A stretch of 64,000 bases of DNA from NCBI GenBank assembly GCA_965153455.1, contig OZ234495.1, positions 22,688,875-22,752,874 on the forward strand, written 5' to 3'. Position 1 is the first letter of the stretch; each line of letters opens with the position of its first letter. The stretch is from Sphagnum compactum. Its lineage: Eukaryota; Bryophyta; Sphagnopsida; Sphagnales. The translations under genes and the position numbers were made by a program. The notes below the pieces were generated by a model. It was given only the letters and a program-made list of their open reading frames with translations, did no database searches and was not told the DNA's origin. This document shows, piece after piece, positions 1 to 10,762 of the stretch.

Positions 1-1611
1 GAAGCCCGTCCACAAAGAGAGTTGATGATGCATCAGGGGGGAGTACATCGACATTTCCACGCAGAGCATCTGCCTCTGCTGCCACACCATTTAAATTGAG
101 CCCCCCAGCCCTCCCCCCCATTCCACCATCTAGACCCACCATGCGTCCCCCAGGGCCTAGGATGGGAGGTTCATCAGGAAGACCTACCAAGGAGAGGGGG
201 CCCATATTCCCAACTCCTCCACCGGGCAAGCCCAGGCCTGGACCCATGCCTAGATCATTTCCACCTAGCCCTCCTCCTCCATAGGACATCTGAAATAGAA
301 AAGAAAACATAAGTGCAAGAAGAACATGATTGCATGCCCTTTGAATTGTCCTTGGCAGAAGATTTGCCACCACATTATCTGAGTTACATACAGCAAGAAA
401 TCCTCAAATGTCTCTAGGACCAAATGCAAACACATTTTATACCTTCCCTATTCTGCTGTTACAGAATATGGGATGCAGATGATAGTTAGATTATTCCCTT
501 GACCGGATTCTTGATTATGACAAACTTGCTGACCCACAGCCTTTTTAGATGTCGCTTACTCTCTGGCAGAGACATTATGATTCAGAAAACCACAGTGGAT
601 GGGCAGGAGTAGTACTCTCACGAGATCTCCACCTCCAGCCAAACCATCCCCATCCCTCCAGCCACCACGGGCTCCCCGGTCATCATAACCTCTGTCTCGA
701 GCTCCATAACCAATGTCACGGTCTCCTGCTCGAGTAGTACCATAAGTTCCACGTCCTGGTGGTCCATCTTCTGCAAAGATATAGAAACACATGGAAAGAA
801 AGTAACACAGGATTCAAGGTTTCCTGCCCAGTTACAGTAATCACAAACCCTCCCTATTGCAAAACTCAAAAAATGCTTGGATTTAACACAGCAACAGCAA
901 CAAAATCAAAAGAAAAACTAGACCAAAAAAAGATATGTCAACACCAAACAGCCAACAGTCTTATTCAACATCATACATATATTTTCCTTGCAACTAAAAA
1001 CTTAACAAGAGAACAGCCATACTCATGCCCTGTTTAAGCAGCTGCATAAACTGCTCTTTGCCAAACACGTTCACTGATGTGCAGAATCGAGAATCGAGAA
1101 CACGCAACACTTAACGGCACAGCATGAATTGCCAAAGCCCAAGCATGAAAGGAAGGCGGTTGCAAACCAGGAGCACGGAAGCGCTAACTGCAGTCGCTGC
1201 ATCGAGGGAAGTGCAAAATGCAAAGCATAAAGCAAATAAAGGGGAGGAGTTCACAAACTCAAAGAGTGCCAACGGAACCCGCCCCTCAAGACACGAAGGG
1301 AAAAAAAAAAAAAAAACTTCGTGAACAAAGAAACAAGCCCACAAGAACGAGGACTTGGCGACTCTACTCTCTGCAAAATTCATGCAAAAAACCCAGACAC
1401 GCAAACCACGCAATTTCGTTTTCCCGATCAGAAAAGCCAAACCCCAAAACCCAATGCCCCTTACCCCCGAGGGAAAAAAGAAATAGAGCAAGAGAAGAAA
1501 GCACCAAAACGCACCATACTCTCGCCGCGAACGCTTCGTTGGCGTGGATCCAGGGCGCCGAGGATCAGCACCACCACCCGCATAACGCCATGAGCCTCCA
1601 TAGTCCCCCAT
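1..1611 (-). CDS. RRM-type RNA-binding protein, N-terminal part (gene continues past the left edge)
   Basis: Three exons were joined by eye: 1611-1515, 770-622 and 289-1. Introns are GT-AG (donors GTGCGT and GTGAGA; acceptors TTGCAG and TTTCAG), and the phases agree (1, then 0). The ATG at 1611-1609 opens with MGDYGGSWRYAGGG and a basic KRSRR stretch. Exon 2 gives a Gly/Arg/Asp/Tyr-rich segment (GYGARDRGYDDRGARGGW), and exon 3 a Gly/Pro/Leu-rich linker. The segment ends in LPPDASSTLFVDGL, the start of an RRM, with LFVDGL as the RNP2 strand. About 178 residues are visible. The stem before LFV is typical of a plant family of glycine-rich single-RRM proteins; a role in RNA processing is inferred from the family only. 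A closer donor at 1519 (GTATGG) was rejected because it puts exon 2 out of frame. The rest of the RRM lies outside the window, so the subfamily cannot be settled. Confidence 0.8.
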
Positions 1612-2033
1612 CTGTGGAACCACCCCAACCAACCCACTTCCACCACCACCACCACTGCCACCCCCTCCTACTCTAGCAGCCCCTCTCCCGTCCAGCTTTC
1701 CTTTCCACAGGTACCACAAAACCTCACCGCGTCCCTCACAATCCAAAGGCACAACGCACAAGGGAGCATGCAAGCTCACAACACATCAAGCCTGAGAGGA
1801 AGTCCCTGCAGCGTTCCTACGCGTACGCTAAAGAACCCAGAGACCAAAAGAAAAACACCACCGACACCGCCAACAAACACAAAAGAAAAAACCTCGAAAA
1901 ACGGAGGGTGGAGTTTGCCCTCCCCGTAACTGCCCTGATTCTTTTGCAGAATTGGACTTTTGTGCAGCTATTGCAAACTTCTTCTGGTAAGTACCACTGA
2001 AAATACAAATGATCAAATTGATCGTGTGATGGT

Positions 2034-2060
2034 CACACAGACACACACACACAACACAAC
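2034..2060. repeat. (AC)n microsatellite
   Basis: A run of AC dinucleotides with small interruptions (cacag, aacac). Simple-sequence repeat, no coding role seen. Confidence 0.9.
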
Positions 2061-2392
2061 ACAGATCCCAATCAAGCTGCTAACTTAAGAACTTAACTTC
2101 TTTACTTGACATGCATTCAATTTATTCATTCATCATTTCTTTCTATTCCCCACTCCATTTCCCATTTCAATATGCTGATACCATCTTCATATACATCTGA
2201 TCATATCTGAAAATACTCCATTCCCGCTCCACTCCACTCTAGCTGTGTGAAGGAGGATTGTGGTTCATAACTTTGTGTATACCTGATCATATCTGATCAT
2301 AGAATCATTGTTAAGTATTTGAATCCTGTTTACAAGTTTTCAGATTCATCCCATTATCACAACAGTTTTGGGGGAAGAGTGTGTATATATGC

Positions 2393-2395
<3 letters not shown>

Positions 2396-2425
<30 letters not shown>
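2396..2425. repeat. (TG)n microsatellite
   Basis: About 15 uninterrupted TG dinucleotides. Short ORFs crossing it, with Cys-Val runs, are artefacts of the repeat. Confidence 0.95.
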
Positions 2426-2428
<3 letters not shown>

Positions 2429-2884
2429 CCATCTCGAGAGGATTACACTTTCTTCTCCACAATTGTTCCATGGATCCCATGGGCATGTATTTGCGTTTAT
2501 GTGGGTCTGTCATGTGGGTCTGTCATGAGTTGATTAAATTTTCTTTGAGACAATTGTTCTATGCATACAATGGGCATCTGTAGAATGGCACTTTCTTGAG
2601 TATCTTTCATAGCCAGTGTGTAGCTGCTGCTTAGTGTTTGATTTTGGGTGGTTTCATGTATAACCAATGTGTCAAGAATCAAAATTCTCAAATGTTTTAG
2701 ATATTTGATCTCCAATGAATATACATGTGATTATTGTCGACATTTGGACTGGGTGTTCTGTGAATGTGAACCTCAAGGGAGGGTGTATCATTACCACAGC
2801 AATTTACTATTGACTTAAGATGGTGGATCTGCACAAAAACTATTGTATGTATGATACTGTGGCCATCCGTGAGTTACCATCATT

Positions 2885-2968
2885 ACCAGGTGAGTGTTCA
2901 CCTGGTGCAAACTGGACTCATATTCCAATCAACAGTAGAGTGCCTGAGATCTAGCAGATTTCAGGCAC
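2885..2968. repeat. Two adjacent short hairpins
   Basis: The first, 2885-2906, is a perfect 9-bp stem (ACCAGGTGA / TCACCTGGT) with a 4-base loop. The second, 2940-2968, is a 13-bp stem with one mismatch (GTGCCTGAGATCT against AGATTTCAGGCAC) and a 3-base loop. They lie 33 bases apart. They may be the remains of a small inverted-repeat element; too short for a typical plant microRNA precursor. Confidence 0.55.
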
Positions 2969-5622
2969 CCCCAAACCTTAGCTAGCTCTGCATCATGTGG
3001 CTGTGATCTAGCCATTAGTAATTACTTTTCATTCAGTTTCAGCTCTTTGTTATATGGCGTTACACAGAAGACTTTTTAAGTATTTATTCCAATTTTGAGA
3101 AGGTGAGTGAGAAGTCTTTTGTTAGAAGGTGGTGTCCAGGACAATGACAACAGTGCCAGAGGAGGGAGAGCATCAGGTTCCCAGCTCCAGCCTAAATGAT
3201 GTTGGGCTAGTTCTTAATTGAAACAGTAGTGTAGCTGAAAATGGTCTGAAGATATCCAGGATTTAGAAACCACTACTTGTCAGAAGTTTTAGCGTCTCAC
3301 CACACACAAAACAAGAGCTTGGCAGGAAGAATTTTCTACAGAAGGTGAAGCATAAGGGAAGTTCACAGTATACAACCTCAGAGATAGGGAAGAGTCAAAT
3401 GAGTTCCATTCTGCAACATCTCCTAGTCCGTTCAATATCAGCATGGGCAACACCATGAAAATTCCTCTTCCATGACATACTACTGACTCACAAATAAATC
3501 CAATTTCAAACATGAATCACAAGACCAACTAGCGCGAAATGTCTCAATGGTTTAGTCTGAAGGAACATGTGAGTATCCTTGTGCACTTCATTTTTTTGAT
3601 CATGCAACTGTGGATGGTCACATGCATTCCATGTATCTCAAGGGGACACAGGTACCCACAATCCAAATCTGTAATTCGGCCCTGAGCCTATAGACATCAA
3701 GAGAAACTGCTAACTAGATAAGTCTGATTGAGACAAAAAAAACCTATGTTGGCTCCAACTGGCCCTTTTTCTCTTATTTCACTATGTCATGCAAAGCTCA
3801 AGATGATTCATTTTATGACTGGTGTATCAATTTATGAATTGGAAGTATTTGACAGAGATGCAATATGGTGCAGAGTATACAATGACAAATGAACACCTCT
3901 CACTCAATTTGATGGAAAGAGTCTTTTAGTTTGACCGCTCCACTACTACTGTGCAGTCTCTCCTTCACAGATAGGATCCAGTAAAACCCAACTCACCAAG
4001 ACCTGAAAGTGATGTCAAAGTTTCTTCCTCTTGCAAATTTCCTTCCTCCAACATGCAAATTTAACTGACTGATTTTAGCCAAAACAAAGCTGTACTTGTT
4101 TTGCAATGACTTGGTGATGCAGATATGCTCCATAAAGTTCAAAAAAGTTTTCCTGCAGTGACCAAACTAGCATGATATTAGTACATGGTTCTGAGTATGA
4201 TGACCAGTTTGAAAGAGCATAACGAAGTCATCTCTTTGAAAGTCAACAAGAGTATGATGGGCAGATAAGAGTATGATGCTACAGATAAACTCTTCAATTC
4301 ACTCACTATGAAATTTTGTTAGAGCCCAACAGGTGAGGAGATTGATTTCCCCAATGAAATCAAGGGGATTTCCATTATCATTGCTCACAATTTGTCTAGT
4401 CATTGAAGGGTTAACAGAGTTCACAAAAAAAGGCACATAACAAGAAACTGAAAGTTTACATGTACAGAACCCAGATGCACAACAGCCAGTTCAAAGTCAA
4501 GGGTTGAAAGGAAACAAAAACAGCTTTCATGAATCTGAGAAGAAATCAGGTGGCCAAATCTGTTTGACATTCCTGCAGCAATACTGACATGCAACAATGA
4601 TATTTGTATACAGAAATTTAGTAAATTTTTCACATCCATTTGTACATGCCTGTTCCAACACTGTAACAGAAAACTTTAATTCTATTTTCTCTTGTTGCAT
4701 CTTCCTACCATTCTGTTCAGCAGCAAAATGTGACAGAAAAAAACAGAGCTTTAACCAGTCAAGAGTTGCCGATGCACCTGCTCATCCAACTTGATATGCT
4801 TTGCAACAGCTTGTCAGGTTTACACTTTCTTGTAAACACCTTCATTTCCCTGACATCATGCACAACTTCTGTCAAACAGTTACATTTGCTTCTTCTTAAA
4901 AAGCCCTCAGATGCACTATCATCACTCTGGTACACAGGCAATGGACAGGCATGCAGACATACAGTAAAGATGTGCCTTGAAAGAGCAACAATACAAAGAG
5001 AAGGTCTCCCATTCTCAAGTGCAAATTACAGTCCAAGTGCCTCACATAAGAATACCAACACAACAAATTGCAGAGCTGCAGAGAGGATCAGTATAACAAC
5101 AGTGCTGCCAGGATCATCCACCTTCACTTCCTCATAGAGAACTTCCCTCCAAGTAGATAAGACCAAAGATGGGATTAATGTGTGCACCTAGCTTCTCCAC
5201 ACTATGATCACAATCGTCTGCAAGTTGAACGATGCAAGCAAGTTCCAACACATCAGATGATTGTGACAGATGGGCTGGGCATTGCTTGCAGAGAGAGTGA
5301 GTTACAAATAATCTTCATAACTATTGAGAAGTTTCCATACGTATGATGTAAGTTAACGTGAAAAAGATCTAAAGAAACTACAACATCTCAGCAACAAGGG
5401 ATCTTGAAGAGGAGCCAAATTTGGCAGAATTTGAAACATTGCAATCCACATGATTGAGGCATACAAATCATGTTTAATACCTGCATAATCTGGTTGAGAA
5501 TACTTCTCGGAATGTCGATCTTAGGGTTTTGTGTTTGCCATCTTGCAAACTCTTGGTCTGAGGCTTTCTTCTTCGCCGAAGGTCGTGTAGGAAAACCGTG
5601 ATTGGCTTTGAGGGCAGCTGCC

Positions 5623-6041
5623 ATGGCGTCGTTGTCTCTTATCAGGCACGGATTGCATCTCCAGCCTGCCACCATCGCCAACCATAACGTCGGAAAGCAC
5701 CGCCCTGTTAAGATTTGGTTTCACACCTGAACTGAAGGAGACGATCAACAAGTATTTGAGTGCAAACAAAGTGGTTCTGTTCATGAAAGGGACCACGATG
5801 TTTCCACAGTCATGCGGATTCTCTAACACATGCGTGCAACTGCTCAATACTCTAAGCGTTCCATATGAGACGGTGAATCTTGGAGGATCATGAGTCCTTG
5901 CGCCAGGCGGCCAGGGTATGAAGGGTACACTCACAACGACCTACCTTTCCACAACTCTACATCAATGGTGAATTGTTTGGTGGCTGTGATATCACACTTA
6001 GTGACCATTTTCTTTCAAGCTTTGGTTTAGATCAATATTAG
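5623..6041 (+). pseudogene. Monothiol (CGFS) glutaredoxin pseudogene, plastid type
   Basis: An ATG at 5623 opens a Ser/Leu/Arg/His-rich stretch (MASLSLIRHGLHLQPAT) like a plastid transit peptide. After a frameshift near 5710-5720 comes TPELKETINKYL, then KVVLFMKGT, the active-site CGFS at 5813-5824, and VPYETVNL. A second frameshift near 5880 leads to PTFPQLYINGELFGGCDIT, the glutathione-binding end, reached only after an in-frame TGA. A serine codon is inserted just before CGFS. Active monothiol Grx proteins of this class carry Fe-S clusters in plastids, but with two frameshifts, an internal stop and a diverged C-terminus this copy cannot make the protein. The parts run together without introns, so a retrocopy is possible; I see no clear poly-A tail or target duplication. 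Confidence 0.85.
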
Positions 6042-6497
6042 GACAAAATTTGTGTTCAAAGTACCTCTGGGCAATCAAGATTAGTACTTCCGTCTTTAGT
6101 CGAGAGCTTTATGCTCATGAATCTAGTTGTTGATTGGAACGTATGCATATCTCAGGCATCCAGCTTGTTTTGTAACCGCAGCCAAAGTCATCCCGTAATT
6201 GGTTACAAGCCGCACTATAGTTCATTGTGTCAAAGCTGATAGCCCTCCTTATTGTCAGTTCCTTCCTGAGCATTGTAGGGCAAAGTTTGTCAGTGCATTT
6301 TTCCAGAAAAAACTATTTGGAGTACTGTGAAACAGAGGCATACAACAGTGGGAGAGTTGAAGGACATGTTGGAGAAGGCCATGTGCTCCTGACACTTGGA
6401 ATAACAAAATCAGCTTTCACAATATGTATTTTCAAAATTGTGTTGTATTTTGGTAGAATTGCTGGCTTTTTACATTCCAGGCATATAGGGGCAGGAG

Positions 6498-6650
6498 AAG
6501 TCCTTTGCTGCGGTATCATCAAAGATTTCTATGATCTCAAGCTGATTTCCTTGTGCTCTGCTGCTGTATTGTCATGGATTTCTATGATCTCAGAGGGGAT
6601 TTCCTGTCCTCTTCTGCTGTATTGCCAAGGATTTCTATGATCTCACATAT
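6498..6650. repeat. Tandem repeat, about 53-bp unit, 2.5-3 copies
   Basis: The motif atttctatgatctca recurs at about 6524, 6578 and 6631, followed by a gatttcct and ctgctgtattg block. Period 53-54 bp. It inflates the ORF running over it. Confidence 0.85.
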
Positions 6651-8983
6651 GATCGCCTTTACCATGATCATTATGTTGTGAAGATATCTGAATTTGAACA
6701 GTGTGTATATTTCTTCACATTAGTGATCAACTTTTGTCATAACTTGCAAGATTATGTAACTTTCATACATCAATGTTGGTTTTGCGTTACTTTGAGAGCA
6801 TGGAAAAAATGCAGGGGTCCTTGTCCCTGGTTGAAAGGAAAGAAGAGGCCAATGAGATGATTACAACATTTGTTAATTTTCACTTATGTTTGTCACAAGT
6901 CATGCAAAAGAGAGATTCTTTCATCTCCTTTGTGTTCATTGGATGCTAGGGACATAAATAAGTTTCAATGGTGCAAATGATTTCTAGACTCAAATCCTAG
7001 TGCATAATGGACCTTAATATAGGCTTGGCCAACAGTTGCTTTCACATTGACCTAATCACCCCATGTATTTGTGGGTTGTTTCTTGTGGTGGGTGGTCAAC
7101 ACCCTACATTTTGCTGTTGAAAGCCCTTGAACACATGCAACTAACACTTATTCAAACCACTCATTACTTTTGTTTTGTGGCCTAGTTTTTCTCTTTGCTT
7201 ACAGTGGGGTCTCCTCTCCTTTCTTTCATTTTTGCTGATGGTTTCTGGTTTTTAGGGATTCCAAGTATCCAATTTCTTATTGAGGGTCATCTCAAAATTC
7301 TTTCCATGTTGCTTACATCATAAGTATGGAATAACTCTCACTATTTGTTCAGTAGGTATAATGGTTTGCCCAAATTTTGGTCAGATTATTATTTACTTGT
7401 CTACACTATTGTCGGAAGCCAATGAATGCAGTGCTAGTCATGGCAACTTGTCACTGCTATTTGCGATGAAGGTGATGGTTTGACAATTTGTGAGCAACTT
7501 GCATGGGGTCATGACTACACTTGTTGTGGTGTAACTACATTGAAAGTGTTGTCTTGGAGATTTTGCTGTGTTTTCATAGATGTATATTTGAGGAATGTAT
7601 ACTTGTTTGGTTTCTTTAGTTGAGGGTTGGCTTGTGAGTTCTACACAGTCATGGTTATTTCCTTATCTAATTTCAATTTTGTGATTACATTTAGCATCCA
7701 TAGCCTACCCTTCCTACTCTTTGTGAATTGAAGAATAATGTTCGTGTCCATTGCAGTAAGGGACAATGTGTGCTTGTACGTTACCATTATCTTACATATA
7801 GAATTAATGTTTTTTAAACATGGTTCCAGGCCTTGCTGGTCTGAAACTTTTTTCAAGTTCATGCAACAAAAATTTGACCTAATCTTTCCTTCCTTCGTAT
7901 TTACAGGTACCTGACAAAACAAAACCTTGCTCCTAGTTTCCTAAGCATATCATAGATTTGTAAGATATTGACAGGCTGGTTGTGAAGTGCCAATAACCTA
8001 ACAAATTCAAATTTTATCAGCATTTTACATCCGGAAGAGCATGGCCATGAAAGTTCTGTATTTTCATGTATGGGAGCTTGAGCTCTAGTTGTTACAATTA
8101 TGTTGTGTCCTCTGACTGTTTGATTCCTCAGAGCTTTGCAACTGAGATGGGTTGCCTCATTCACAGGTGAAAATTCTACCAAGTTAGAAGTTGCACAATC
8201 CATGAATTTTTCAGCTACTTTTGGTTGGAACTCATATGAAGGAAAAATCATGCATTGCAATTTTTGACAGGAATTTTGGGATCTGTGTTGGTGGCCTTGG
8301 ACGGAATAGGGTTTAGGGTATAACTAAATGTACTCTAAGATTTCAATCACACTTCAAGCTTTGCCTCTTTTTCCTTTCTCTGTGTTTGGTTTGTTTGACA
8401 ACAGATATGCAGGGTTGGGGAAAATTCAACATGATGAAAAGCACTGAGGAAGAAAAGAAACCTGCATTACTAAAAAGGGAATCCCTGATCATCTCTTGCC
8501 ATCAGCAGCTATCGCCAAAGCAATAAAACAAAAGAAGGCCAAACAGAAGAGAAGCCAACAAACCCAAACTGCAACCTAGAGCTGCAAAAGACAAAGCAAA
8601 CAACATCTGAAGGGACAAAACAAGAACTGCAAATGGACGGCAAAAAAATTGTTCAGAGCGCCACATTTATTTACTGCCAACTTTTTGTCTCTTCCAGCCA
8701 CTGTATCAACCTCTGTACCTTCCAACATACCTCTGAATGATCTAAAACTGTCTTGAGGTTTTCCTAATTTGAACTCTGAATGATACAAAACTCTGTATTG
8801 AGGTTATCATGATTGGCTACTTCAAATTGTTCTGTGGGTTTTTAGTGAGACCCTTTAACTTCAGTCTGTCCAGTCTGAGTTTAAGGTGGTGTATAATGGT
8901 CAGGTAGCAACCTCAGTCAAAATCCAAGAGTTGTTGATCTTTGAATCTGGGCTGGATTAGAGCTCTGGATTCAGATTTGTCAT

Positions 8984-9437
8984 GTGGTGCACATGGATAT
9001 GCTAGGAATGCAGAAACTCCAAAGGACATAGTTCTGACTCCAAGAAAAGAAGAGAACTCATATCAGTACCTCAAATCTCAGGCATTGCTGGGTTATTGAA
9101 TGTGTGCACTTGGATATGCTAGAAATGCAGAATCCAAACCATATGGTTCTGATGCCAAGAAAAGAAGAGAACTCATATCAGTACCTCAAATGTCAGGCAT
9201 TGCTGGGTTATTGAATGTGTGCACTTGGATATGCTAGAAATGCAGAATCCAAACCACATGGTTCTGATGCCAAGAAAAGAAGAGAACTCATATCAGTACC
9301 TCAATGTCAGTCATTGCTGGGTTTATGAATGTTTTGTGCACATAGTTAATGCAGAACTCCAAACCACCTGGTTCTGACTGCAAAAGAGAAGAAAACTCAT
9401 GCGCACCTTGATGTCAGGCATTGCTGGTTTATTTAAT
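8984..9437. repeat. Tandem repeat, about 115-bp unit, four copies
   Basis: Unit starts at 8984, 9102, 9217 and 9331. Each holds, in order, a tgtgcac/ggatatgctag start, an atgcagaa core, ggttctga, aagagaagagaactcat and a catTGCTGGGTT end. Copies 2 and 3 are nearly identical; copies 1 and 4 have diverged more, which suggests growth from the middle. No continuous frame runs through all units. Confidence 0.9.
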
Positions 9438-10762
9438 GTTTTGATGAACTTGTACTTGCACGGGTGGATTATAGGCAGAGATTCCTCAAGATACAAGTTT
9501 TCCATGATAGAAATCAAGGATCAGACATTAGTGGCTTTGAAGTGAAGTGGGGATGTAGCAGCAGATCTGATGACCCAGTTGAATAAGTCCACAATGGAAA
9601 CTCCTCTCTCAATGTAATCAAGGGTTTGGAAATCAGTGACTTCGAAAACGAACAGGGATGTACATTAAGTTAGCTGAAGATCAAGTTATCAAAAGAGATG
9701 TTCACAGACTTTATTAAGCTCGGTCAGTCTACTAATTTTGATTCTTTTCTTTACATTGAAGCCTAACGGATCATTGAATATGAAGCGAAGCCATACATCC
9801 ATGTCACAAGATGCTATTCCACTACCGTACTCAGAATGATGTCCCAGTCCATACTGCAGAAATCCTTATGAGCAATTGGGGATTGAAGCTCCAATGTGAG
9901 CACAGACATGCCTTGTGTTTATCACATTAGCACATATGGGCACCTAATACACTGGGGCTGAGAACCTCACTTCTGCGTTTCAATGAGCCATTGCCACCAG
10001 CAGACAGCAATCGTGGATGGAACGGCAGAGAAGAATTTCAGCAAGAACAAAGAAATGAAAGGACTTGTAGAGCACACTTGCTTGCACCTGTATCGTGGTT
10101 GAGCAGTTCTGAACACCTACAAGAAGAAAAACTTGCTGTGCAGACACAGACCCATCTCACTCTTTTTATCCAAAGCACCAGGCAAATGCCATTACATCTG
10201 ACATTACTTGAAGCCCAGAGAGAATGGACCCAGGACCACACCAGAGCTGCTGAAAATTTAGGCAAATGAAGAGTGAAGTAGGGATCAAATTGGTTCATCA
10301 AAGAGGCAATAACATTCATCGCTATTGCGAACATATGATATCAATTTATAAAGTTCGCATCCAAAGTACATATTTGGTGCAGCAGGTTGAGAAGAGATTC
10401 TCAAGAAACAAAAAGCTATTCTTACAAGGAGCAAGTTAGACCAACACCCAACAGAAGAACCAGAGCTAAACAATGCCCAGGTACTGGAGCTGAAGAAAAC
10501 AAAGCCAGCTAGGGACGGTCCGTCCATTGCCTTCTTCCATTTATGACTTCTTACTGTTTAACAAGCAGGATGTTGGTGGCAGAAACACTCCAGTAGCAAA
10601 TCAATGTCACTGCTCATTTGAGCAGCATACAGTTTAAAGATTGTAGCAAAACACAAAAGAAGTTGTGTATAGAACGGAGCTTAGAGCTTAGAGCTTCGAG
10701 CTTACCAGACAGGTGTTTGCAATGAGAACTACACACTGGTTGTTGTTTTCATGACAGATGAA

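Larger units (their letters stand above)
1612..5519. other. Upstream region of the RRM gene and non-coding spacer
   Basis: 1612-2000 is the likely 5' leader and promoter of the RRM gene. It is more GC-rich than the flanks and has C/T-rich and CCACCA-rich stretches on the plus strand, but I see no clear TATA box. The rest, to 5519, has short ORFs only (the longest, 4730-5137, matches no family I know) plus two microsatellites and two short hairpins listed separately. No RNA gene was recognised. Confidence 0.5.
6042..10762. other. Spacer without a supported gene
   Basis: Apart from the two tandem repeats listed separately, I see only short ORFs without recognisable domains (for example 6227-6640 +, partly over a tandem repeat, and 7901-8260 -). 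The last few hundred bases before 10763 are likely the 3' untranslated region of the PDF1-like gene, which ends there on the minus strand. Confidence 0.45.

Noticed and set aside
618-869. Alternative minus-strand frame over exon 2 of the RRM gene
   Set aside because: Its text (MDHQDVELMVLLEQETVTL) is a shadow; the other frame gives the RG/GY-rich sequence and joins both neighbours in phase.
1111-1779. 222-residue minus-strand ORF upstream of and over exon 1 of the RRM gene
   Set aside because: Only the MGDYGG...RREY part is coding; the rest reads through the intron into Phe-rich text. The splice model gives a consistent frame with exons 2 and 3.
2319-2583. Two plus-strand ORFs with Cys-Val runs
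   Set aside because: They are translations of the TG microsatellite.
4730-5137. 135-residue plus-strand ORF
   Set aside because: No recognisable domain, unusual composition (Ser, Leu, Thr-rich without pattern), and no splice or codon support; treated as chance.
6227-6640. 137-residue plus-strand ORF with a hydrophobic start
   Set aside because: The C-terminal third is the 53-bp tandem repeat, and the signal-like start is not followed by any known domain.
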